A stretch of 64,000 nucleotides of DNA from Rothia nasisuis (GTDB taxonomy: Bacteria > Actinomycetota > Actinomycetes > Actinomycetales > Micrococcaceae). Under the pieces are notes generated by a model that was given only the letters and a program-made list of their open reading frames with translations, was not told the origin of the DNA and searched no databases. Both the position numbers and the translations under genes were made by a program. Below are positions 17,599-26,957 of the stretch, one piece after another (the stretch's first letter is position 1; each line of letters starts with the position of its first letter). The stretch covers positions 92,289-156,288 of the forward strand of contig NZ_CAKMSB010000006.1 in NCBI RefSeq assembly GCF_928381405.1. The letters run 5' to 3'.

Positions 17599-18866
17599 GG
17601 GGTTGTAGCTCGAGGGCGGGCATAGAGGGTAAAAACCGCTAGGCCTGCCCCGAGCAGGATCAGCCCGCCCACGATGGAGGCGAGCGGCAGCGTCCAGACC
17701 ACCACACAACAGCCTGCTGCCCCGGCAACCTGTAGGACGCGTGGGTAGCGGCGGTAGGGGGCGGTTTGGGTGTAGGCTGCCAGGTTCGCTACGAAGTAGT
17801 AGAGCAGTACCCCGAAGGATGAAAACCCGATAGCTTCACGCACGTCAAAGAAAAGAATCAGCACGGTAACCGCCGTCGCGACCGTAATCTCTAGGCGGTA
17901 GGGTACCCCGTAGACCGGGTGCAGGCGCGCAAAGTAGGTGGGAAGGTCGCGGTTGGCGGCCATGGCTTGGCCGGTGCGGCCGATACCCGTGATGAGGGCT
18001 AGCAGGGCTCCAAGTGCGCCGATCGATGCGGCCAACCCCATGAGGGCTGAGAGTGGGGCTGACGCACCAACGGCGGCAGCTAGCGGGGCGGACGCGTCCG
18101 CAAGACCCCTGTAGCCCAGCTGGTTGATAAGGGCGAGAGCAACCAGCAGGTAGAGTAAGCCCACCAGCGTCAAGGCAATAATGATAGCCAGCGGAATAGT
18201 GCGGGCAGAGTCTTTGACCTCAGACCCCATGGTGGCTATGCGGGCGTAGCCAGCAAAAGCAAAGAAGAGCAAGCCAGCCCCCTGTAGAATCCCGTAGATG
18301 CTTGCCGCCAGACTGGTGGGGGCGGCGGACGCGATCTCGGTTCCTGCTGTAGCGTCGATCAGCGCGGGGTCGGGGGCTACCCCGGCCAGAATCGCACAGA
18401 AAAAGACTGCCAGAGCTAGGAGCACCAGGCTAACCAGGATTTTGGTGAGGGCTGCGGTGCGAGTGATACCCCTGTAGTTGACGGCGGTGAGCGCAGCAAC
18501 TGCGGCGATAGCGAGAGGCTTTTCATAGCCCGGTGCCAGGTAGGCCGCGCAGGTCATGGCCATAGCTGCACAGCTAGCGGTTTTACCGATGACGAAGCAC
18601 CACCCAGCTGCAAAACCCCAGGCATGGCCCAGCTGACGGCTGCCATAGATGTAGGTGCCACCTGATTCGGGGTACTGAGCGGCAAGCTGGGCTGAGGAGG
18701 TTGCGTTGGCGAAGGCGAGAAAAGCTGCTAGGGCGAGGGAGAGCAGGAGCCAGTTGCCAGCTGCTGCCACCGCTGGGGCGAAGGCCGCAAAGAGACCTGC
18801 CCCTATCATGGAACCGGCCCCAATATAGACCGCGTCGGTGAGGGTGAGCTTGGGCTGGTGGTTCAT
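17595..18866 (-). CDS. Amino acid permease (APC superfamily)
   Basis: Integral membrane transporter of 423 residues with about 12 hydrophobic helices. The N-terminus GAGSMIGAGLFAAFAPA matches the unwound first helix (GxxIGxG) that binds substrate backbone in APC transporters, and PESGGTYIYG follows in the second segment. It most resembles the small basic or aromatic amino acid/polyamine group, but the substrate is not determinable. ATG has GAGGAAG upstream. It lies 108 bases downstream of aroQ on the same strand; linkage with aroQ may mean co-transcription but not necessarily shared function. Confidence 0.85.
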   Translation of the reverse strand: MNHQPKLTLTDAVYIGAGSMIGAGLFAAFAPAVAAAGNWLLLSLALAAFLAFANATSSAQLAAQYPESGGTYIYGSRQLGHAWGFAAGWCFVIGKTASCAAMAMTCAAYLAPGYEKPLAIAAVAALTAVNYRGITRTAALTKILVSLVLLALAVFFCAILAGVAPDPALIDATAGTEIASAAPTSLAASIYGILQGAGLLFFAFAGYARIATMGSEVKDSARTIPLAIIIALTLVGLLYLLVALALINQLGYRGLADASAPLAAAVGASAPLSALMGLAASIGALGALLALITGIGRTGQAMAANRDLPTYFARLHPVYGVPYRLEITVATAVTVLILFFDVREAIGFSSFGVLLYYFVANLAAYTQTAPYRRYPRVLQVAGAAGCCVVVWTLPLASIVGGLILLGAGLAVFTLYARPRATTP

Positions 18867-18974
18867 AGGCTGCTTCCTCGACCCAGGGGGCCAGATTTCC
18901 TCAAAAGAATCGCATATGATGCGGTTTTTGGTTTTGTGGTCACCTCATGGTGTGGGTGAAAGTGCGGGGCTGGG

Positions 18975-19430
18975 CTAACCCAGGTGGCGGGCCAGGAAGG
19001 CAAGCGCCAGCTCGTAGCCCTGGGCTCCAGCCCCGGCAATGACCGCAGTGGCCTGGGGGGAGACGTAGGAGTGGTGGCGGAAGGGCTCACGCTTGTGCAC
19101 GTTTGACAGGTGCACTTCAACAACCGGCAGGTCGGCGGCTTCGAGGGCATCGTGCAGAGCCACGGACGTGTGGGTGTAGGCGGCCGGGTTGATGATGATA
19201 CCGGCGGACGCTGTACGGGCAACCTGGATTGCGTCAACCAGCTCGCCTTCATGGTTTGACTGCATGAAGGTGATCTCGTAGCCCAGGTCGGCGGCCTGCG
19301 CCCGCAGTGTTGCCTCGACGTCGGCCAGGGTGGTGTGCCCGTAGATTTCAGGTTTGCGGGTACCCAGCAGGTTGAGATTGGGGCCGTTGATGACGGAAAT
19401 GAGCCGTGGTGCAGTCTGTGGTGTTGCCAT
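18975..19430 (-). CDS. aroQ: 3-dehydroquinate dehydratase, type II
   Basis: Third step of the shikimate pathway: removes water from 3-dehydroquinate to give 3-dehydroshikimate. The protein has 151 residues, the normal type II size, and forms a dodecamer in known members. Seen motifs are [18 protein letters not shown] near 14-31 (catalytic Arg and Tyr), [16 protein letters not shown] near 81-96 and [17 protein letters not shown] near 105-121 with the catalytic His. It is separated from other aro genes. The leader carries a hairpin at 19456-19502 and the repeat element at 19551-19650. Confidence 0.95.
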   Translation of the reverse strand: MATPQTAPRLISVINGPNLNLLGTRKPEIYGHTTLADVEATLRAQAADLGYEITFMQSNHEGELVDAIQVARTASAGIIINPAAYTHTSVALHDALEAADLPVVEVHLSNVHKREPFRHHSYVSPQATAVIAGAGAQGYELALAFLARHLG

Positions 19431-19455
19431 AGCTTCTAGTTTTTCACACCAAAAC

Positions 19456-19502
19456 GCCCGCCTCCAGCATACTCACCATCTATAGAGCAAAGTGGGGCGG
19501 GC
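19456..19502 (-). terminator. Terminator-like hairpin between acs and aroQ
   Basis: GCCCGCC (19456-19462) pairs with GGCGGGC (19496-19502). Read on the minus strand the stem is followed by TTTT, as in an intrinsic terminator for acs transcripts. The 33-base loop makes it weaker than the other terminators here. Confidence 0.5.
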
Positions 19503-19550
19503 TTCTAGTCAAGAACCTTCACAGAGGGAAACCATTACGATGTAGTTCGA

Positions 19551-19650
19551 CTGATGTGGGGCATACGTGTCAGAGCTAACTGGTTGGGGCTGGCATGAGC
19601 TGCTCGCGAGCCAGCAAGAAAGTTAGTTGGCGGGCACATATGCCCCACAT
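19551..19650. repeat. Palindromic intergenic element, copy 1
   Basis: Nested inverted repeat of 100 bases. Outer arms 19554-19570 and 19634-19650 match at 15 of 17 positions, the two exceptions being possible wobble pairs. Inner stems are CTAACT/AGTTAG (19576-19581 and 19621-19626) and GCTGGC/GCCAGC (19589-19594 and 19610-19615). The sequence aligns with 28648-28752. It contains no plausible ORF and lies between acs and aroQ. Confidence 0.65.
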
Positions 19651-19673
19651 GCTGTTATTTTATTTTATGCGTT

Positions 19674-21611
19674 CTAGCCTTTCTTGAAGTTGGCCTCGAT
19701 GGATTCCATAACAGTGGGGTCGGCCAGGGTGGTGGTGTCACCAACCGGGCGGTCCTCGGCCACGTCCTTGAGAAGGCGGCGCATGATCTTGCCGGAGCGA
19801 GTCTTGGGCAGGTCATCGACAATCAGCACGCGCTTGGGCTTAGCGATCGGGGAAATCTCGACGCCAACGTGAGCGCGAATCTGCTCTGCCAGCTCGGCCT
19901 CGTCGTGCCCAGCTGCCTTGGCCTCGTCGTTGAGGATGACGAAGGCCATGACAGCCTGGCCGGTGGTCTCATCGGCTGCACCCACCACCGCTGCTTCAGC
20001 GACGGCGGGGTGGGAGACCAGGGCGGATTCAATCTCGGGGGTGGAGAGACGGTGCCCGGAGACGTTCATGACGTCGTCCACGCGGCCCAGCACCCAGAGG
20101 TCGCCGTCAGCGTCGCGCTTAGCTCCGTCACCGGCGAAGTACATGTTCTCAAAGCGGGACCAGTAGGTGTCGACGAAGCGGTCGTCGTCGCCCCAGATGG
20201 TGCGGAGCATGGACGGCCAGGGCTCGCGGATGGTGAGGAAGCCGGACTGTTCGTTGGGCAGGGAGTCACCCAAATCGTCGACCACGTCGATGGTGATGCC
20301 GGGGATGGGCTGCTGGGCGGAGCCGGGCTTGGCCTCGGTGATGCCGGGTAGCTGGGAGACCATAATGGCGCCGGTTTCGGTCTGCCACCAGGTGTCCACA
20401 ATGGGGCAGGTGCCGCCGCCAATGACGCGGTGGAACCAGCGCCAGGCCTCGGGGTTGATGGCCTCACCGACGGTACCGAGCACTCGCAGGCTGGTCAGGT
20501 CGTACTTGGCGGGGATGTCTTCGCCCCACTTCATCATGGTGCGAATGGCGGTGGGGGAGGTGTACATGATGGTCACCCCATATTTTTCGACAATCTCCCA
20601 GAAGCGGCCCCGGTGCGGGGCGTCGGGGGTGCCTTCGTAGATGACCTGGGTGGAGCCGTTGACGAGGGGGCCGTAGGCCACGTAGGAGTGGCCGGTCACC
20701 CAACCGACGTCGGCGGTGCACCAGTAGATGTCGGTTTCAGGCTTGAGGTCAAAGATATTCTTGTGGGTGAAAGCGCCCTGGGTCAGGTAGCCGCCGGTGG
20801 TGTGCAGAATACCCTTGGGCTTACCGGTGGTGCCGGAGGTGTAGAGGATGAAGAGGGGGTCTTCGGCGTTCTGACGGGAAGGCTCGTGCTCGGTGGGCTG
20901 TTCGGCGGTCAGCTCATGCCACCAGATGTCGCGGCCTTCAACCCAGTTGATGTCTTCACCGTTGCGCTTGACGACCAGCACCTTCTCAACGGTGGCTCCG
21001 CCCTTTTCGAGGGCGGTGTCTACGGCGGGTTTGAGCATGGAGGGCTTGCCGCGGCGGAAGGATCCGTCGGCGGTAATAACCAGCTTGGCTTCGCCGTCCT
21101 CGATGCGGGAGCGTAGCGCGTCAGCTGAGAAGCCGCCAAAGACGACGGAGTGTACCGCACCGATACGGGCGCAGGCCAGCATGGCGATGACGGCTTCGGC
21201 AATCATGGGCAGGTAGATAGCCACACGGTCGCCCTTGGTTACGCCCAGGGATTCGAGGCCGTTCGCTACACGGGAGACTTCGTCTTTGAGCTGGGCGTAG
21301 GTGTAGGACGCGGTGTCGCCGGGTTCACCCTCGAAAAGCAGGGCGGTGCGGTCGCCCTTGCCCGCTTCAACATGGCGGTCTACAGCGTTGTAGCAGGCGT
21401 TGAGCTCACCGTCTGCAAACCACTTGGCGAAGGGCGGGTTGGACCAGTCAAGGGTTTCGGTGAAGGGCTTGTACCAGGTCAGGAGTTCGCGGGCCTGTTC
21501 AGCCCAGAATTCGGTGCCTTTTTCTTTGGCTTCGTCATAGATGCCGGGCTGGGCGTTGGCCTGGGCGGCGAATTCTGCACTGGGGGCGAAGGTTGCCTGG
21601 GTTTCGCTCAT
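19674..21611 (-). CDS. acsA: Acetyl-CoA synthetase
   Basis: Converts acetate, ATP and CoA to acetyl-CoA through acetyl-AMP. The 645-residue length is typical. Seen are the ANL-family phosphate loop [11 protein letters not shown] near 258-268, [10 protein letters not shown] near 410-419, the hinge and core [15 protein letters not shown] near 523-537 and the C-terminal [11 protein letters not shown] near 610-620 whose lysine is acetylated to switch the enzyme off in many bacteria. ATG is preceded by GGAAGG. A Crp-like 16-mer at 21694-21709 lies 83 bases upstream, consistent with cAMP-linked control of acetate use. Confidence 0.96.
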   Translation of the reverse strand: MSETQATFAPSAEFAAQANAQPGIYDEAKEKGTEFWAEQARELLTWYKPFTETLDWSNPPFAKWFADGELNACYNAVDRHVEAGKGDRTALLFEGEPGDTASYTYAQLKDEVSRVANGLESLGVTKGDRVAIYLPMIAEAVIAMLACARIGAVHSVVFGGFSADALRSRIEDGEAKLVITADGSFRRGKPSMLKPAVDTALEKGGATVEKVLVVKRNGEDINWVEGRDIWWHELTAEQPTEHEPSRQNAEDPLFILYTSGTTGKPKGILHTTGGYLTQGAFTHKNIFDLKPETDIYWCTADVGWVTGHSYVAYGPLVNGSTQVIYEGTPDAPHRGRFWEIVEKYGVTIMYTSPTAIRTMMKWGEDIPAKYDLTSLRVLGTVGEAINPEAWRWFHRVIGGGTCPIVDTWWQTETGAIMVSQLPGITEAKPGSAQQPIPGITIDVVDDLGDSLPNEQSGFLTIREPWPSMLRTIWGDDDRFVDTYWSRFENMYFAGDGAKRDADGDLWVLGRVDDVMNVSGHRLSTPEIESALVSHPAVAEAAVVGAADETTGQAVMAFVILNDEAKAAGHDEAELAEQIRAHVGVEISPIAKPKRVLIVDDLPKTRSGKIMRRLLKDVAEDRPVGDTTTLADPTVMESIEANFKKG

Positions 21612-21693
21612 CGTAGTTTGTGCCTTCCTATTGGGGTATACATGGCGCTGTTGACCTGCGCCACAGTGGGCTTGGTATCACCATAGCGCACCA

Positions 21694-21709
21694 TGTAGTA
21701 CTAGTCACA
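21694..21709. promoter_or_regulatory. Candidate Crp/GlxR site upstream of acsA
   Basis: TGTAGTACTAGTCACA is a near-palindrome with one perfect TCACA half and one TGTAG half, spaced by six bases as in Crp sites. It lies 83 bases upstream of the acsA start, and a Crp-family gene is in this window. Confidence 0.45.
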
Positions 21710-21764
21710 AATATAAAGGTTCGTGTTACGCGTAGATAAAGATAGAAGCTGCTGGCAAAGCGGC

Positions 21765-22373
21765 TCACTGGGGGAGCGCAAGCAAGCCCCGATCACCCCG
21801 GTACCCCAGGGAGTCAAGGGCGGCGTTGATGGTCTGGTGCATCAGGTGTTCGTCGGTAGGCTCCAGGCCTGGTAGGAGCGCTCGCATGAGTAGGGGCCCG
21901 GTGAGCACGTCGGCAATCCAGGCGGAGTCTGCGCCAGCGGGTATTTCGTCTCTGCTGGTAGCGCGCTTAAGAATTGTGACGGTGTGGGCGCGGTGGGGCG
22001 TTAGATAGTCCCTGATGAAGGCTTCGCCTGCCTGGGGTTGGTTGCTGACGTGAGCCAGCCAGGCTGCCACCCCTCGTGAGACCACGGGGTCGGTGAATAA
22101 CTTACGTTGACGGCGCTGAACTTCAAGGAGGTCGCCCACCAGGCTGCCGGTGTTGATGTCCTCGTCGGTGCCGTGCCTGGAGGCAAGAATGTGGGGGATC
22201 ACTTCAAAGAGGTGTGAAAACCTGCGGTAGAAAGCTGGTTTGTTTGTGCCTGCGCGAGCAACAACCTGCTCCACTGTGACGCTAGAGTAACCCTGCTCTG
22301 CGATGAGACTGGCAGTGGCGTTGACGATGTTTTCATGGGTTGCATTTTTGCGGGGTCGGCCTAGAGGGTTCAT
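21765..22373 (-). CDS. TetR family transcriptional regulator
   Basis: Ligand-responsive repressor of 202 residues. The N-terminal helix-turn-helix covers IVNATASLIAEQGYSSVTVEQVVARAGTN-type sequence at about 16-45, followed by the KPAFYRRF segment typical of TetR helix 3 to 4. The C-terminal 130 residues form the TetR_C ligand domain. It is divergent from a small SnoaL-like gene, with a 17-base palindrome at 22391-22407 between them that probably serves both. Confidence 0.88.
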   Translation of the reverse strand: MNPLGRPRKNATHENIVNATASLIAEQGYSSVTVEQVVARAGTNKPAFYRRFSHLFEVIPHILASRHGTDEDINTGSLVGDLLEVQRRQRKLFTDPVVSRGVAAWLAHVSNQPQAGEAFIRDYLTPHRAHTVTILKRATSRDEIPAGADSAWIADVLTGPLLMRALLPGLEPTDEHLMHQTINAALDSLGYRGDRGLLALPQ

Positions 22374-22390
22374 GGTTCACCATCGTATAT

Positions 22391-22407
22391 CGTTACTCAT
22401 GATAACG
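22391..22407. promoter_or_regulatory. Candidate TetR operator
   Basis: CGTTA and TAACG flank a CTCATGA centre. The dyad starts 18 bases upstream of the TetR ATG. Toward the tetR-like gene a -10-like TACGAT lies between the dyad and ATG, so binding would block autogenous transcription. ACTCAT recurs at about 22419-22424 toward the divergent gene. Confidence 0.5.
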
Positions 22408-22438
22408 TAAATATTGTGACTCATAGAGAGGCAAACCC

Positions 22439-22897
22439 GTGTACAAAAAAATTGTTAGAGCCCAGGTGCGAGCCGTCTTTGAGCACATCAATGCTGGAAA
22501 TTACCAGGCAATGCTAGATAGCTTTGCCCCTTCTTTTGAATACCGCTTCCATGGAGACCACGCCCTGGGCGGGGGTCGTACCACTCGCATACCCATGGTT
22601 CAGTGGTGGGAGCGTGTATTGTGCCTTTTGCCCGGTGCTATATTTGATATTCGCGAGGTGATGGTCAACGGCGGCCCCTGGCGCACTCGGGTATCTGCGC
22701 GGATGCTGGTATCGGGTAACCTACCTGGGGGAGCACGCTATGAAAATACCGTCTTCCAATTTATGACCCTGCGGTGGGGCAAGGTGGTCTCCGTGGAGAC
22801 ACTAGAGAATTTACAGGTGCTCGAAGAGGCCCTGCGAAAGGTAGCTGAAAGCGGCCAGGCAGAGGCGCTGGCCGGACCTATCGTTGACGCTGCGTAG
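22439..22897 (+). CDS. SnoaL-like / NTF2-fold protein
   Basis: Soluble protein of 152 residues. An N-terminal helix VRAVFEHINAGNYQAMLDSFAPSF is followed by a Phe-rich strand and Trp-bearing sheet (VQWWERVL, FMTLRWGKVV), the pattern of NTF2-like SnoaL domains, which act as small-molecule cyclases, isomerases or binders. The exact activity is unknown. It starts with GTG at 22439 and is divergent from the TetR gene; control by that repressor is likely. The end is followed by the AT-richer gap before the ietAS-like module. Confidence 0.65.
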   Translation: MYKKIVRAQVRAVFEHINAGNYQAMLDSFAPSFEYRFHGDHALGGGRTTRIPMVQWWERVLCLLPGAIFDIREVMVNGGPWRTRVSARMLVSGNLPGGARYENTVFQFMTLRWGKVVSVETLENLQVLEEALRKVAESGQAEALAGPIVDAA

Positions 22898-23220
22898 TCT
22901 CGCAGTGCCACAGAAGAAGTGTTTAAGGGTTAGGGGTGTATGGTGAGTCGAAGTGTGCCAGAAGTCATTATTTGCTGTGTGACCAGAAGATAAGCTTCAG
23001 TATGCTTTGAATAAGCTTTAGCGACAGAGATGTGAGTCTATGGCTTTAGACCGCTCTTACACCTTTTGGGAGCTGTCTTGTGCATTAAAACGACCAATCA
23101 GTTGTGGTTGAAGATGTCTGTGTCAGGCTTTTAATAATGAACACATTTTAGATTTGTGTAGACACATTGCTACGATGGGTAGCATGCGGAGCTTAGACTG
23201 AAATGTCTGAAGGGGTTGGT
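22898..23220 (+). promoter_or_regulatory. AT-richer gap with candidate promoter of the ietAS-like operon
   Basis: No gene is visible in these 323 bases. A promoter for the next operon is proposed as TTTAGA (23148-23153), a 17-base spacer and TACGAT (23171-23176). The spacer contains the dyad TGTGT-AG-ACACA (23155-23166), and another ACACA lies at 23141-23145, so a repressor could bind there. A direct repeat ATAAGCTT occurs twice near 22990-23020. No att-like duplication was found when compared with 26796-26957. Confidence 0.4.
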
Positions 23221-24177
23221 ATGGCGCGGGCTGATTTACTACTTGACCTTGTTGAAGCCGAGAGGCGTGGTGATCGTGACAGGTTTCGCGTCCTTGTCGA
23301 GGCAGTTATTGCTGAGGAGCGGGCCAACCAGCACCACCTTGTTGCCGACCGCTTGTCCGAGCTGATTACCACTACTGGGCAGAGCGCTCCGCGTGACGAC
23401 CATGCGGCAGCTATGCGCGACCTGATCCAGGAGATCGTTCCTCAACGCCGCTTGGAAGAGCTAGAGCTTGCACCGGTCCCTCGTCGGGTCGTCGCTGAGT
23501 TGATTGAAGAGCAAAAGCGTTCCGAGCTGCTCCGCAGCTACGGAATCGAGCCCCGCAACCGACTCCTGTTGTCTGGTCCGCCGGGTAACGGCAAGACTAG
23601 CGTCGCCGAGGCGATCGCCTCAGAACTGATGCTGCCCTTCTACGTCATCCGTTATGAAGGAGTGGTCTCAAGCTTCTTGGGCGAAACCGCTGCACGGCTC
23701 GACAATGCCTTCGAGTTCGCACGGACGCGCCGTTGCGTCCTGTTTTTCGACGAACTTGACACCATCGCTAAAGAGCGATCGGACGAGCACGAGACAGGAG
23801 AGATCAAGCGCGTGGTCTCGACACTGCTGCTCCAGATCGACCGGCTGCCTCCGCATGTCCTTCTAGTCGGGGCGACAAACCACAGCGAGCTTCTCGACCG
23901 GGCAGCATGGCGACGCTTCCAGATTCGTGCTGAACTCGAACCACCCAGCCGTGCTCAAGCGACACGCTTTCTCGAACGCCTCGCCACCCGGCTGGGCGGC
24001 GATCTCGGATTTGCCCCGCGCACTCTGGCGGACAAGCTTGCAGGAGCTAGCTTCTCCGAACTGGAAGAGTTCGCTCTTGACGTGCGGCGCAGAGCAGTCC
24101 TCGAATTTCCCGACAGTAACCTCCGGAAGATTGTCCAAGAACGTCTGGAGCACAGACGAGATCAGGCAACGGGATGA
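23221..24177 (+). CDS. ietA: AAA+ ATPase, IetA-like
   Basis: AAA+ ATPase of 318 residues: a ~90-residue helical N-terminal region, then one ATPase module. Walker A is GPPGNGKT at 119-126 (Lys125), Walker B FFDELD with Asp177 and Glu178, sensor 1 is VGATNH near 219 and the RAAWRRF segment supplies the likely arginine finger. Its gene overlaps that of a subtilisin-like protease by four bases. AAA+/S8 pairs of this build are known as IetAS, first reported as a toxin-antitoxin pair on an Agrobacterium Ti plasmid (ATPase as antitoxin) and later listed among phage-defence systems. I chose ATG 23221, with GAAGGGG upstream, over ATG 23203. Confidence 0.8.
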   Translation: MARADLLLDLVEAERRGDRDRFRVLVEAVIAEERANQHHLVADRLSELITTTGQSAPRDDHAAAMRDLIQEIVPQRRLEELELAPVPRRVVAELIEEQKRSELLRSYGIEPRNRLLLSGPPGNGKTSVAEAIASELMLPFYVIRYEGVVSSFLGETAARLDNAFEFARTRRCVLFFDELDTIAKERSDEHETGEIKRVVSTLLLQIDRLPPHVLLVGATNHSELLDRAAWRRFQIRAELEPPSRAQATRFLERLATRLGGDLGFAPRTLADKLAGASFSELEEFALDVRRRAVLEFPDSNLRKIVQERLEHRRDQATG

Positions 24178-26795
24178 CTGCCGAGCCCCGGCCCCTCCTG
24201 GCATTCGGGCCACCAAAGGTTGTAAGCCGACCGAAACAAAAGCCACGCGATTTGCCACGATTGTCCAAACCAACCAGCGGCAGGCAGGGTGCACGCCTGA
24301 CACCGCAGTTTGGCGAACTGCGCTCGGCGTTCGATGCCGAGCGCGCACGTCTCTCGCCTGACACGCCGGACGAGGTAGATCCGGCCTTGGTGGTGGTCTT
24401 TGATCTCGCCGGCAGCGTCACGGGTTTCCGCAACGCGATTGACAAAGTCGACGGGCTGGAGTTTTTGTCTGAATTGATCGGGGAGCACTCTGACCCTGAC
24501 GACGATTTCCACATGGTGGACTCCAAAAGCGGCCGTACGGACAAGCCCGTTCAGCACTCCCTGTACCTGATGCTGTCGAACGCCAAAGCGATTGATCAAC
24601 TCATCAGCTTGTTCGAGACTTGGCAAACAGACCCGACAACAAAATTTGCTCATGGCCTCGGCAGGTTCAAGACAGCGTTCGAACAGCTCACCTCAATCAG
24701 ACGCTGGGGGCCAGAGGATCGCATCCGAGAGACCGGCCTTCGCAAACAGTGGCAAGAGACCCTCGACCTCGTCGGCCAGTCCGTGAGCGCTGTGAAGGTT
24801 GAAATCGAGCTGTGGTACCGCTCCGATGCTAGACAGCGCATCACCGCGCAAGCGCACGTCGAGCAAGTCATCGCCGACAGTGGCGGACGTGTGCTCGATT
24901 GCTCTCAGATTGGGGAGATCAGCTACCACGCCATGCTGGCTGAGTTGCCGATACAACAGGTTCATTCGCTGACGACCGACGGTGCCGAGTCGATCCAGTT
25001 GTTGGCCACAGACGAAATCATGTTTGTCAGCCCGTTCACCCCTATGAACGTCGCACCGCCGACCACGGAAACAAGTATTCAGTTCGACCTGGCACCCCGA
25101 GGAGATGCTCCTTCTGAGTTGCCTAGGGTCGCCTTGCTGGATGGGTTGCCGTTCGTTAACCATGATGCCCTCGCAGGTCGACTGGTAGTCGACGATCCTG
25201 ATGATCTTGGCGAGGATTACCCGCTGGCCTCTCGTTACCACGGTACGGCAATGGCGTCCTTGATCATTCATGGAGATCTCGCCACACGCAGTGAACCGAT
25301 CGACCGCCCCCTATACGTACGACCAATCATGCGACCCCACGAGTTCATGTCAGAACACGAGCAGACCCTGCCAGACAGACTGTTCCCCGACCTGCTACAC
25401 CGTGCAGTCAAACGAATTGTCGAAGGTGATGCCGGCCGCGACCCTGCCGCACCCAGCGTGCGTATCATCAACCTCTCCATCGGCTCCAAAGCACGGGCGC
25501 TCGTGAGCAGGATGAGCCCCGTTGGCCGACTAATCGACTGGCTAGCTCACTCCTACAACCTGCTGTTCATCGTCAGCGCCGGTAACCACCTCGGCCCGAT
25601 CGAGATTCCTGTTGCCGCGGCCAACGACCCCGAATCCGCTCGATCCGCTGCAATCCGAACCATCCACGACAGTGCACTGTTGCGTGGCATCTTGCCTCCA
25701 GGGGATGCTCTCAACGCACTCACCATCGGAGCGACCCACACCGACGGATTCGGCGATATCGACGTACCGGACACCGCCTGGGATATTACGCACCCGAATG
25801 GACCTGCCCACTACGGCGCAACGGGACCCGGTGTCGATCGATCGGTCAAGCCCGACCTAAACCACACCGGTGGCAGAGCGCTCTACACCCGCCCTGTCAT
25901 TCCATCAGATCGACCAGAAACCGTGGCCGTGGAACTGGCTCAGACCGCAACCACTGGTCCGGGGCTCCAGGTAGCTACACCTGGGCGAGCTGGCGCAACC
26001 AACTACACCGTCTTCACGGTTGGCACGAGCAATGCGACGGCATTGGTGACCCGCGAGGCCAGCCGACTCTTCGACGTCCTTGAAGCTGGCTCCGACGATT
26101 CAGAAGACGCGCCGCTGCCAGATCCTCAATATCATCCTCTACTAGTGAGAGCCCTCCTTGCCCATGCGACAAGCTGGGGCGATTGGGAATCGCAATTGCG
26201 CCGCGAACTCAATCTGAGCAAGCAGGAAGCTCGTCGACGCCTGACCGCTCTCCTGGGCTATGGGCGCCTCGATACAGATCGACTCGGCGCTGGTGCCGTG
26301 AACAGGGCCGTGCTAGTCAGCGGAGAGCTGATTACCCGCGATCAGCGCCACACCTATGAGCTACCCCTCCCGCCTTCGCTTCGGGCACGCGCAGAATGGC
26401 ACCGTCTCACTATCACCCTGGCGTACATGGCCCCAACTGTCAGTCGGCTCAACCGTTACCGACATGCGAAGGTGTACTTCGCCACCCCGGACACGACACT
26501 CGCAGCCGGTGAGCGCATTGATGCGGAGCACAACTCGGTCAGGCGAGGGAGCCTCCAACACGAGATCGTCCAAGGCAGCCGCGCCATGGTGTTCGGCGAC
26601 GATGACACGTTCCCGATCCACGTTGAATGCATGGACGACGCCCAACACCTTGGTGCTGGTAAGACGGTGCGATACGCACTCGTAGTCTCCATCGAGACAG
26701 CAGAGCAGACCTCGTCCACGATCCACGACGAAGTACGGGCAAAACTCCGCCAGCGCGTTCATGCTCAATTACGTGGTAATGCGGTACAAATTTAA
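24174..26795 (+). CDS. ietS: Subtilisin-like (S8) serine protease, IetS-like
   Basis: Large cytoplasmic-looking protease of 873 residues with no signal peptide. About 310 N-terminal residues lack a domain I recognise. The S8 domain (about 315-640) has Asp323 (VALLDG), His356 (RYHGTAMAS), the oxyanion Asn471 (VSAGNH) and Ser619 (GTSNAT). A C-terminal region of ~240 residues may be a jelly-roll or beta-rich module. The overlap with ietA implies coupled translation. In IetAS systems the protease is the toxic effector held by the ATPase. By eye it uses CGA and other codons more freely than its neighbours, suggesting transfer. Confidence 0.8.
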   Translation: MTAEPRPLLAFGPPKVVSRPKQKPRDLPRLSKPTSGRQGARLTPQFGELRSAFDAERARLSPDTPDEVDPALVVVFDLAGSVTGFRNAIDKVDGLEFLSELIGEHSDPDDDFHMVDSKSGRTDKPVQHSLYLMLSNAKAIDQLISLFETWQTDPTTKFAHGLGRFKTAFEQLTSIRRWGPEDRIRETGLRKQWQETLDLVGQSVSAVKVEIELWYRSDARQRITAQAHVEQVIADSGGRVLDCSQIGEISYHAMLAELPIQQVHSLTTDGAESIQLLATDEIMFVSPFTPMNVAPPTTETSIQFDLAPRGDAPSELPRVALLDGLPFVNHDALAGRLVVDDPDDLGEDYPLASRYHGTAMASLIIHGDLATRSEPIDRPLYVRPIMRPHEFMSEHEQTLPDRLFPDLLHRAVKRIVEGDAGRDPAAPSVRIINLSIGSKARALVSRMSPVGRLIDWLAHSYNLLFIVSAGNHLGPIEIPVAAANDPESARSAAIRTIHDSALLRGILPPGDALNALTIGATHTDGFGDIDVPDTAWDITHPNGPAHYGATGPGVDRSVKPDLNHTGGRALYTRPVIPSDRPETVAVELAQTATTGPGLQVATPGRAGATNYTVFTVGTSNATALVTREASRLFDVLEAGSDDSEDAPLPDPQYHPLLVRALLAHATSWGDWESQLRRELNLSKQEARRRLTALLGYGRLDTDRLGAGAVNRAVLVSGELITRDQRHTYELPLPPSLRARAEWHRLTITLAYMAPTVSRLNRYRHAKVYFATPDTTLAAGERIDAEHNSVRRGSLQHEIVQGSRAMVFGDDDTFPIHVECMDDAQHLGAGKTVRYALVVSIETAEQTSSTIHDEVRAKLRQRVHAQLRGNAVQI

Positions 26796-26945
26796 AAGCG
26801 ATTTCAAGGTTTTCCTAGCTACAAGATACTAATCGCTGAAAATATCGAAGATGCTTTTCAAGAACATAGTTGAGATATATCATCAAAAATTTCTTTGCTA
26901 GGGAACTTTGACTCGCAGTGAGGTAATAACGAAAAACAGAAGCAC

Positions 26946-26951
26946 TAGAGT
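26946..26951 (+). promoter_or_regulatory. Leaderless -10 element (TAGAGT) for nth
   Basis: TAGAGT ends six bases before ATG at 26958. It lies at the end of the AT-rich 162-base gap that follows ietS. Confidence 0.45.
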
Positions 26952-26957
26952 TAAACC

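Noticed and set aside
18867..18974. Possible riboswitch or T-box before the amino acid permease
   Set aside because: Only weak 4-base stems and no conserved T-box or riboswitch core were seen in 108 bases.
20430..21116. 228-codon plus-strand frame
   Set aside because: Antisense to acsA; Gly/Val-rich low-complexity translation typical of shadow frames.
22898..26957. att-type direct repeats flanking the IetAS-like operon
   Set aside because: Only 7-base or shorter matches were found between the two flanks, and no integrase or transposase gene is present.
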